This document shows positions 56,148 through 64,000 of a stretch of 64,000 nucleotides of DNA, piece after piece. Made by a program: the position numbers and the translations under genes. The stretch covers positions 148,094,721-148,158,720 of the forward strand of contig NC_134530.1 in assembly GCF_050624435.1 (NCBI RefSeq), in the 5' to 3' direction. Every line of letters starts with the position of its first letter. Within the stretch, counting starts at the first letter, position 1. This DNA is from Tenrec ecaudatus. Its lineage: Eukaryota > Chordata > Mammalia > Afrosoricida > Tenrecidae. Below the pieces are notes generated by a model. That model did not search any database. It was not told the DNA's origin and saw only the letters and a list, made by a program, of their open reading frames with translations.

Positions 56148-57349
56148 ATTTTAATGAAATGTAAGTCTCAAACATGGGCCATAATAAGAGAACAAAGAGA
56201 ATTTACAGACTCCTAAGGACCCTGAATTGGGAACTTTATGGTGCTTAGACTCAGAGCTGAGAAATGGGGTTTCTCAGAAAAGAAGCAGGCTTCAAACTTT
56301 GTGATAGTTTTGTGACAGTGTACATACATGCACGAGTATGTGTTTGATTTTTTTCTTTTTAACTTTGCTGGGTAATCTTTCTTTAGATTTGACCATGAAA
56401 AATTAAAAATTATTTTCTACATTACCAGAGTTGAAAGTAAATTGCTGCACCCTGGGAAATTGTTGGCAACTCTGAGACTAGCAAACGGGCCCGTGGCTAG
56501 TAATGAACCTAGCTAGGTTCTTTCCGTAGTTGCATATTATTTGGTATTAAACTTAGAAAATTAACTATACAAGTAAGCAAACACGTAATGCCAACAGCAA
56601 GAGTTAAGGCAGTATTAACATCAGATCTTAGAAATTCTGGCTTCAGGCCAATGTTCTTGTCAGAACAGTGGGTAAATCTCTTACTCAGCTTGGGACATGA
56701 ATTCTCTTTCTGCTCTGTGTGGTGGAGGGATGAGTCCTAAAGAGATGAGCCACTAGTGTCAATGTTTACTCCTTTTAAAGTAAAACTGTACTTTTCCACT
56801 TCCGTTAGAGGCAGCTAAGAAGAATGCTTTTCTGTTTCCTTATTGTTAATCACATACTTCGCCTACCTTTATATGCAAATTTAAAGTAGTGCATTATAAA
56901 CCCAGGAGCTTGTGCTTTATTTTCTTATGCGAAGGCAGAAGGAAACAACTAAAAGTCAGCACGTGGTATAGTCCAACTACCTTATCTCCGAGGATGGAGC
57001 ACTTATTCGAAAAGAAAAGATCCATACTTGGCCGTTTAAAGGACACTGTAGTCGGCTTTAGCACATGAATGTATCGTTCTTGTGACCCAGGGGGCATGCT
57101 TAATTGCCTTGGAGCTGTGAAGTTCTGTATTGATAGTACCTTTTGTCAGCTGTTTTAAGAACCCCAGGGGATGGCTTTGGTTCTCCCAAAATCCCTTTAT
57201 TGTGAAATCAGATTTGTAAGCTGCATCTTGAAATCTCCTGCCTCCTGTAGAACCCTACGTGTAAATGTTAGATATACTAGCACAATTCAGAGCTGTTAGC
57301 GAAGATCAATAGTCTTCGCCCAAACAGAAAACAACCACAACAACACAAC

Positions 57350-57405
57350 CAAAGCGACTGCTGATGAATCAGTTTTGACTTACAGTGACCCTACACCTTA
57401 GCAGG
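57350..57405 (-). repeat. AfroSINE 3' stub, antisense
   Basis: 'atcagttttgacttacagtg' followed by ACCCTA; 50-bp remnant about 250 bp upstream of exon 9. Confidence 0.55.
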
Positions 57406-57659
57406 TGCTTAATTCATTTACCAAGGCAAGCTTAGTTCTGCAATCTCTTTGCTTATGAGAATCGGTTCTTAGATGCTTCTCTTTTACGAGGCCAGATAAT
57501 CCTTAAAAATCAGAATTAGGTCTCCATCCTAAGTAGATGTTTGATGAGTAACACAACTTAGAAGGACCGCTGAGCATTTGGACTTTGACATAGCCGGGCC
57601 TGGAGGAGGGTGCGTAGGCCTTGGTGACTGACATCTTTTCTTCCCCAACATGTTTACAG

Positions 57660-57740
57660 AGACTTACGAAACAATGAAATTTCATGGGCCATCGAAGATG
57701 CTAGTGAAGCTTTTGCTGGACTCACGAGCCTCACTACATT
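57660..57740 (+). CDS. LRIG2: LRIG2 coding exon 9: leucine-rich repeat with insertion
   Basis: 81 nt, acceptor TTTACAG ending 57659, donor GTATGT at 57741. Encodes a 27-residue repeat, DLRNNEISWAIEDASEAF then AGLTSLTTL, with the extra three residues typical of this LRIG repeat. A TG microsatellite begins 8 nt past the exon end. Phase 2 at both ends. Confidence 0.95.
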
Positions 57741-57746
57741 GTATGT

Positions 57747-57748
<2 letters not shown>

Positions 57749-57787
<39 letters not shown>
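57749..57787 (+). repeat. (TG)n microsatellite beside the exon 9 donor
   Basis: 39 bp of uninterrupted TG (about 19.5 units) starting 8 nt after the last base of exon 9, so transcribed as a UG tract in intron 9. Confidence 0.98.
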
Positions 57788-57790
<3 letters not shown>

Positions 57791-58453
57791 GCGGTGTTTC
57801 TTAGATCAGTAGTAAATATGATTAGATTATGTCTGTTAGGTGTAACCCAAACGTCTGAGCCTTCTGACCCCTTACTTAAAGGAAGAAACTTTGTTGTTGA
57901 TTAAGTTGGGCTTTGGGGGGAGTGGTGTTTGCAGGGGCATGTCTTTCCATTGATGGAAAATTCCGAAGTTATTTATAGACTAGAACATCTACCAAGTAAA
58001 ATAAGGGCACTGAGGAGCTAGAGTTGACCTGTTAATCTAATTAGGTGAGCTTTATGGGTAATTTGTCTCGCAGGAGAGGGTTCATTCAAATAAGATTTTA
58101 GATCACCCTTGAGAAGAATTTCTCCAGGGGTTCACAGGGGTTCTTGATTTCCTTCGGCCCTGTGATCGTTTGCTAAGCAGGGAGAACCTGGGCGAGGTCA
58201 CTCAGTTGGCCAGATGAGAACTCTAGTTTCTCCGCAGCCCCAGTGATTGCTTGCTCTGAGGCCCCTCATGGTGCCCCCAGCATCTTATTAGGAACCTTCA
58301 CTTTATGCTTGGTGTTGGTTAATAATAAGGGTTTGTAACGTTCTTAAAATGCATGCTAAGATTATTTTCACCTTTTTCAGGTAAATGCTTAATGTAATGA
58401 ATTTGATTTCGTGTACTGTAGAGCTTTAGTAGAAAGGCTTGTTTGTGTTTCAG

Positions 58454-58525
58454 AATCCTACAGGGAAACCAGATTAAGTCAATTACAAAGAAAGCATTCA
58501 TTGGTCTGGGATCCCTGGAACATCT
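58454..58525 (+). CDS. LRIG2: LRIG2 coding exon 10: leucine-rich repeat
   Basis: 72 nt, acceptor TTTCAG ending 58453, donor GTAAGT at 58526. Encodes ILQGNQIKSITKKAFIGL and SLEHL, one canonical 24-residue repeat. Phase 2 at both ends. Confidence 0.96.
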
Positions 58526-58664
58526 GTAAGTATTTTGCATACATTTTGCTCCCTGTATAAATAATCTTTGTTATTAGCAGAGGGTTTTGTGACCACTTTA
58601 AAGTGTTCATAGAACTTAATTGTAGAAATGGTTACTGGCAATGTTTCATTTTTCTTCCTTTCAG

Positions 58665-58733
58665 AGATTTAAACAACAATGCTATAATGTCTATCCAAGA
58701 GAATGCTTTTTCTCAGACTCACTTGAAAGAACT
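58665..58733 (+). CDS. LRIG2: LRIG2 coding exon 11: last leucine-rich repeat
   Basis: 69 nt, acceptor CCTTTCAG ending 58664, donor GTAAGT at 58734. Encodes DLNNNAIMSIQENAFSQT and HLKEL. Phase 2 at both ends. Confidence 0.96.
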
Positions 58734-60029
58734 GTAAGTAACTTGTCTTTTTTCCTTCTTCTGCCAATTAAATCATTATCCATGCTTGTTGTGCTTAAAG
58801 AGTGATAAGCCTGACCCACTGCTCTGAACAATAGGCAGTTCAGGCCAGTGACCAGAAAGCGTGAACACCGTTTGTGGCTGGCTGAAGTTCAAAAGTAACC
58901 CAACATTTGAAAAGCCCAGAGGGTGATTCTAGGACCTCGCATTTGCCTGTGTGCCTTGGCAGTGCTTCTGTGTACCCTGTGTCTACCTTGTGACAGGCCG
59001 TCACTACCAGCTGCACTCGAAAAGTGAAACCCCAGCCCTGTCACTAACTGGATGGCAAGACTTGGCAGGAATCCAATTCCCAGCCAGAAATGGATCCAGA
59101 ACCCACCTTCCCATATTGCCATACCTTGTCAACAGCCGCTTTTGTCACCTTTGAGCCCTTTGGGACCGGGCTGTAAGTGAGAAGGACTGTTCTTTTTCAT
59201 CTACTACCTGTTCAGTCTTTCCATATCATCCAGCCATCCATGGCTGGGTCTGTGCTAATGCACCTGCACTGTCAGCCCTGCTTGCTCCCTGCCCCTGTGG
59301 GTTGGTTAATTAATTCCCTGTAATAGCTCAGGAAACTCATGGAGACTGTGACCTGCGCTTATAGTTACACATTTATTGTAACCAGAGAGGATATGAGCTA
59401 GGAGCTCCATCAAGCAAGCTCTGGGAGCGTTCTTAGCATGGGGCCTCTATTATTTCCAGGGATGCGCTGCTGCCTCTTCAGGGAATGGGTGTTTTCATTC
59501 ATCCTGGAAAGCCCTCAAAAGAGCTCCTAGGTCCAGAATCCCTAGTCACTGGAACTCAGTGAATATGCATGAATAGCATGTCAATGCATAATTATGATTG
59601 ACCCAATGAATATATATGACTTACTGCATCAGGCCCCCTCCCTTCCTGCAGTTAGTTCAGCCACTGTGAGACCAGGGTAGCCCCTACTAGACAGAAAGAC
59701 AAAGGAGCGCCTTAAATTCTCAGGTTGTTTTCTGTAGCCAGATACGCAAGGCCAGATCTAATTATTTCCCCTATCCTACTGTTCTTTTATTTTCCCTCCT
59801 GTCTTTCTTGAACTGTTAGAAACATAGGTTTCACAAACCTCACTCTTGGTAGGTTAGAATCCAGATATCTGATTGTATTCTTTCATTTCTGAGATGACCA
59901 GGTACATCTAGTATAATGGTTAGAGATGATGTCATTAGTCTCTTAGTTAAGCTATTAAAATGTTCAAAAATTATTGAATAGTTGTATTGGTTTGCAGCAA
60001 TATGGAACATTTTTTAATTGGGCCTTTAT

Positions 60030-60250
60030 CACACATAGTATGGGAGACACTGGAAAAGCTTAAGTTCAAACTGCCTGGATTCAAAGTCTTGCTTCATTCC
60101 ATACAATTGTGTGGCTTTGGATGGGTTTTTAAAGCTGAGACTCAGTTTCCCTTCTCAAATGGAGAATAACACAAGGTGATGTGAAGATAAAATGAGATAA
60201 TTTAGGTATTGGCTGTCATGTAAAGCACATTGTAGATGCTGTAAACACCT
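60030..60250 (+). repeat. MIR SINE in intron 11
   Basis: 'tgagactcagtttcccttct', 'aaaatgagataatttaggta' and 'atgtaaagcacattgtagat'. Confidence 0.8.
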
Positions 60251-61499
60251 TCTATCGCAGTGAAGAAGACCAGCTCTCTCCTCAAAGTGTGCTACAGTCA
60301 AGTGTCGTCAGGAAGATAGGGAATGAGTCAGTAGATAATGTACTGGCCTGTCGGACAGTAGGCTTTCTGGGTCAGAGGTTTGGAAAGTGACGGGTTGCTG
60401 TCACTTTCGCATACAGGTCGGGATATAGTGACTACAAATGAGCGAGGGGCCTTCCAGGTAGAGGAGAGCAAATGAAAGGCTCCTGGGGCAGGAGCTTGTT
60501 TGTGCTTAAGAACCAGGAAAGTCCAGGGATGGTTACCCAGGAGCGAGGGGGAAGGGCAGGCGCAGAGGCCAGAGGTAAGCAGGAGCTGTCAGGTGGGATG
60601 GAGCGCTTCACAGGCCTCGAGGAGCGAGGCGCTTCTCCCTAAGCACATCGGGAAACCTTGGAGGGTTTTGAGAACGCGAGCATCAGCAAGTGCTGGCTCT
60701 TAGTAAAAGCTGAATGACTAATAGTAGTAACGAGAAGAACGACATTATGCAAATCATTAGTTTATTTTCTGCCAGATTTTAAAAGTGGCTTCGTTTTGGT
60801 CTGTTGGAAAACTTTGTGTTACTTGTGCTAGGCTTACTTAATCGTCTAAGGACACAGTTACTGGAAGTCAGCATTACTTCTTGGTGCCAGTGATCACCCC
60901 AGGGCCAGCAAGAATAGGAATGCGTTCTAACCATTGCTAGAAGAACTCAGTATCAAAGTAGCACCGAGCAAGTAGGTGAAAGCAAATAACTATAGTTCAT
61001 GTTTCAGAGAATAATTTAGTAATCAACTCTCAACACAGGCACTCTAGTGAAACATTTATTAAAAACTTTTGGTTGCTTTTGGTTATATTTTAAATCTAAG
61101 TGATCTTTGTAATATTTAGGCCAATATTTATTAAAACCTCTCTTTATACTTCTTGGTAATCCCTCATAGTACTTTGAATAAATATTGGGTAGTGGTGGTG
61201 GTAGAGTTATGTATAATTTTAAAATATTTTACATAGAAAATTATACAATCATGGTAGAAATACAAGAAAGAACAGTTAAAAGCAGGTATAAATGTGGGGA
61301 GCCCTCAAATGCCAATGACTCAGGAGATCACCACTATTAATATTTTGGTATGTAGTCATACATTGGTTGAAGGATATTCTATAAGACACGTATGTAATGT
61401 TGGGTAGTGTGTGAAGGCTGGAGAGACACCAAGAAATACATGTGGAGGGATTAACATGAATTTAGTGTTGCATATGATCAGGCCCTGTGCTAAACATTT

Positions 61500-61625
61500 T
61501 ATTTAAACTTCTTTTCACCCCTGTGTTGAGGCAGGCATTCTCTAATTCTGTATTCAGAAGTGGAAACGGATTTTGGACACATGAGTGTCTTGCCTGAGTA
61601 GTTAAGTTAGGCCATGAATCAAGGA
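61500..61625 (-). repeat. MIR-like fragment, antisense, in intron 11
   Basis: 'tctgtattcagaagtggaaa' and 'gtcttgcctgagtagttaag'. Confidence 0.5.
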
Positions 61626-61907
61626 CTCTTCTCTGACTAGCTTTTCTCTGAGGAGGCACTAAGCAGACCATGCCATGCCTCTGATCATTACCTTGCATTC
61701 ACTTCCCAGTACCCTGGGGGAAACATGACACTGGGTTCTTTCTCTCTAGTTTATCAGGTGCCTGCATGGCCCGTTGCTCCCTAGCCTCATTGCTGCCCTG
61801 TGTCTCCTCGCTCCCGGAACGGTTTGCCTCGCTGACCCCCTTGCTTTACCTTTAGCACACTGCCTGTCTGCCCTGGGCCTGACTGCTGAGATACCTCCGC
61901 CTGGGCA

Positions 61908-62165
61908 CGCTTACCTCAGGGCCTTCACCTGATTTGCTCTCTTGATTTCTTGAGAGAGACTTACCGTGACCACTTTGTCTCAACTAGCAGCTGCCTTTGC
62001 CAGCATTGTTTTTCTTCAACGTGCTTGCTGCTTTCTGGCACTCTTTTATGCCTACTTATTTCTTGCATGGCACTTAATAGGTAAGCTCCTTGATGGCTGT
62101 ATCTCCGTAGCCTCAACCAGCCCCTGGTATAAAGTAGGGTCCTCGATATTGCTTTATCAGTGAGG
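61908..62165 (+). repeat. L2 LINE 3' region in intron 11
   Basis: 'acctcagggccttcacctga', then 'aagctccttgatggctgtat' and 'agcccctggtataaagtagg'. Confidence 0.75.
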
Positions 62166-62183
62166 AAAAGTAGCTAGAAGTTT

Positions 62184-62585
62184 TTCTTTTTTTTTAATGT
62201 CATTTTATTAGGGGCTCATACCACTCTTATCACAATCCATACATACATCAGTTGTGTAAAGTACATTGGTACATTCATTGCCCTCATCATTCTCAAAACA
62301 TTTGCTCTCCACCTAAGCCCCTGGCATCAGCTCATTTTTCCCCTCCCTCCCCGCTCCTCTCTCCCTCATGAACCCTTGATAATTTATAAATGATTACCTT
62401 GGGATATCTTGCCCTGTCCCATGTCTCCCTTCATCTACTTTTCTAATGTCCGTCTCCCAGGGAGGAGGTTCTATGTAGATGCTTGTAATCGGTTCCCCCT
62501 TTCCACCCCACTCTCCCTCCACCCTTCCAGTATCGCCACTCACACCCCTGGTCCTGAAGGGATCATCCGCCATGGATTCCCCTGT
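62184..62585 (-). mobile_element. Young LINE family copy O
   Basis: Starts with oligo(T) and 'cattttattaggggctcata', runs 400 bp to GGGATCATCCGCCATGGATT. One of the best-preserved copies and closely similar to copy A. In intron 11, antisense to LRIG2. Confidence 0.85.
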
Positions 62586-63151
62586 AACCAGAATTGTTAA
62601 ATGTAAAAGGCAACTTCTGGCATTTTGAATTTAAGTTTCTTTAAACCTGGCTTTTGAGGCACCCCTAAAGACTATTGAAGAATACATCGAAGCCAACTCA
62701 TGCTTTACACCAAACTTTAAACTCGATGCAGATTTTGGTGATGTCTACGGAGCAAACCATAATACTCTGTAGGTCACTTGCTCTCCTGTTTGCAAGTGGA
62801 TGGAGGAGCAGTTTGTGAAATATGACAAGCATGCACCATTTTCTCAATATCTTCACAGGCCTCTGCCAGACCCCAGTGCTTTCCGCTGCTTCTTAATTTC
62901 AGTAGCCATGTGTGTGCCAGAGTCTTGATGAAACAATCAGAAAATAATTGGATCTTCTTCACAATAGTGATCTCAACCCTTTGATACATGTATGTCGGTC
63001 CCCTCCCCCCGACCTTGTGTGTAAAGGTACAGTTAACATCCATATATTCTTTCTGTAGATTTACCAATGGTTAACACTTTGCTGACTGTGCTACCTAGTT
63101 TCCACCTCCCATTCATCCCTCCGTCCTTCCCTCCGCTTCTCTCGCTAGACA

Positions 63152-63219
63152 TACAAGGGAGCTTTGAAACGTTCCTGGGAAAACCCTTGTTTTCATGAGC
63201 TTTCTAACCCTCTCTTGTG
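63152..63219. mobile_element. Palindromic MITE, copy 5
   Basis: Left arm ACAAGGGAGCTTTGAAACGT, right arm ATGAGCTTTCTAACCCTCTC. Shorter centre and more diverged than the others. In intron 11. Confidence 0.55.
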
Positions 63220-63702
63220 TAAATATAAGTGCTTCCTATTTCTTGCTGAGCCATCTGAAGGTGAGTTGCAGACAGCACGACGCGTTATTACTAGACATTC
63301 GAAGCTGTTTTTATTAAGAAGGGGCTGTTTTCCTTTATAGCTTCAACACCAATATCACACCCAAGGAGATTAACCTTGGTAACAGAGTAGTCTCTGACAT
63401 GCAACCCGAGTCCAATGCTCCCTGTGGCGACCAGTGCCCTCCTTGTCTGCCTCGCTCTGCCCCCAGCCTAGGGGCCTGCCACTGACTAGAGTGGCTTTTA
63501 ATCCAAAACGGTGCCTTTCCCTTGCCCCCTCGCTTCTAGTGCCTTTTTATCACACCAGTGTCTGAAGAATGGAAACCGATCCTGAATTTCAGCCCCAGCT
63601 TGAATGGTTTTGGCAAGCACAGTATGCAGGTGTACTGGAATGCCGACAACCATTGGAATGAAATGTAAACCCAGAGTCACTTCTTTTCCTCTTGTTCTGC
63701 AG

Positions 63703-63866
63703 GATTCTGAACACAAGCAGTTTGCTCTGTGACTGCCATTTGAAGTGGCTACTTGGCTGGCTGGTGGACAGCAACTTCCAGCACTCTCTGACTGTGAGCT
63801 GTGCACACCCTGAATGGCTAGCGGGGCAAAGCATCCTGCATGTGGATCTGAAAGATTTTGTCTGTG
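63703..63866 (+). CDS. LRIG2: LRIG2 coding exon 12: LRR C-cap
   Basis: Acceptor TTCTGCAG ends at 63702. Encodes residues 438-492: ILNTSSLLCDCHLKWLLGWL, then SCAHPEWLAGQSI and DLKDFVC. Four cysteines in the CxC...C...C arrangement make the LRRCT cap. The right boundary is set from phase 1, needed to read Cys-Asp as in the family, giving the non-consensus donor GTTGGT at 63867. The boundary is less certain than the others; exon 13 is outside the window. Confidence 0.88.
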
Positions 63867-64000
63867 GTTGGTATCTTTGTTTACAAAGTTCATACAGGAC
63901 GTGTAACAGTAGCAGAATCTACAAAAATGAAATAGAATACTTGCTCCCCAGCACATCTGTGTCCATTTCTGTCATCTTCTCCAGCTATGTATCAGCACAT

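Larger units (their letters stand above)
54385..57659 (+). other. LRIG2: LRIG2 intron 8 (3.3 kb)
   Basis: Holds the pogo-like element, an antisense AfroSINE, a MITE and a SINE stub. Nothing is recognised in 55476-56069 or 56148-57349. Confidence 0.9.
58734..63702 (+). other. LRIG2: LRIG2 intron 11 (5.0 kb)
   Basis: Holds MIR, L2, LINE copy O and a MITE. Nothing is recognised in 58734-60029, 60251-61499, 62586-63151 or 63220-63702. Introns 2 (1101 bp), 4 (549), 6 (835) and 9 (713) likewise show no gene; introns 3, 5, 7 and 10 are 116-211 bp. Confidence 0.9.
32195..64000 (+). other. LRIG2: LRIG2 gene, 5' portion (exons 1-12 of the coding region)
   Basis: LRIG2 is a single-pass membrane glycoprotein of the LRIG family. 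Family knowledge: it restrains ectodomain shedding of the guidance receptor neogenin, modulates growth-factor receptor signalling, and is mutated in urofacial syndrome type 2. In sequence: a signal peptide, a cysteine-rich LRR N-cap, about 15 leucine-rich repeats spread over exons 2-11, and a C-cap with the LCDC and FVC cysteines in exon 12. The N-terminus starts MAPAP as I recall for human LRIG2, and repeat motifs such as [18 protein letters not shown] and RVTHIADGVFRFLSNLQTL fit LRIG2 better than LRIG1 or LRIG3. Joined exons total 1477 nt (492 codons plus 1 nt) with no stop. Human LRIG2 is about 1065 residues, so roughly 46% is present; the Ig domains, membrane segment and tail are off the right edge. 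No frameshift is seen and the gene looks functional. Confidence 0.96.

Noticed and set aside
63867-63956. Read-through of exon 12 to the next stop as an alternative C-terminus
   Set aside because: Family conservation requires splicing directly after the FVC cysteine; read-through would end the protein before the Ig domains.
1-64000. CRISPR arrays, operons, bacterial-type terminators, phage or plasmid modules
   Set aside because: Introns, retroposons, poly(A) tails and CpG-island structure show this is mammalian nuclear DNA; no regular spacer arrays or prokaryotic gene layout are present.

Overview
This is mammalian nuclear DNA, about 64 kb, with the 5' two-thirds of one protein-coding gene on the + strand in the right half and gene-poor, repeat-packed DNA upstream of it. 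The gene is LRIG2 (leucine-rich repeats and immunoglobulin-like domains 2). Twelve coding exons can be placed with canonical splice signals, from the ATG at 32195 to the LRR C-cap exon ending near 63866. The Ig domains, membrane segment and cytoplasmic tail lie beyond the right edge. The joined exons (492 full codons plus one base) keep one open frame, with introns 1-11 in phase 2 and intron 12 in phase 1.

The repeats point to Afrotheria, most likely a tenrec. There are at least two dozen copies of a tRNA-headed SINE with the AfroSINE pattern (GGAGCCCTGGTGGC head, 'gagtcggaatcgactcgatggca' type 3' half), RTE-clade LINE fragments with the matching tail, and a young poly(A) LINE family whose roughly 2 kb 3' region recurs about 13 times. 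Two hAT elements of the SPIN type, known to have entered the tenrec lineage horizontally, support this. Species assignment is inference.

Layout. 1-9250: LTR-like pieces, young-LINE copies, a dead mariner, and two same-orientation copies of an LTR-like sequence. 9250-21000: a long antisense L1 mosaic pierced by younger insertions, including a processed PARL pseudogene (14404-15848) that itself carries a retroposed 3' end of another transcript. 21000-31400: RTE, LTR-like, SPIN, SINE and young-LINE copies, a truncated tRNA-Val(CAC) piece, and a second mariner sandwiched between two LINE insertions. 31400-32434: CpG-rich LRIG2 promoter with a 24-bp GC-box minisatellite, then exon 1. 32434-50562: intron 1 (18.1 kb) with many SINEs, an RPL10 processed pseudogene and a tRNA-Gly-headed SINE. 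50563-63866: exons 2-12 with shorter introns. Intron 8 holds a 736-bp pogo-like DNA transposon that keeps an open transposase C-terminus.

Apart from LRIG2 I see no functional gene. Almost all other open frames fall inside repeats or pseudogenes. I did not find a new biological system. The points worth a second look are the transposon biology (SPIN, the pogo-like element, a five-copy palindromic MITE, layered nesting, an unusually long flanking duplication), the promoter minisatellite, and a UG tract beside a LRIG2 splice donor. All family assignments were made by reading against remembered consensus patterns, without any database search.
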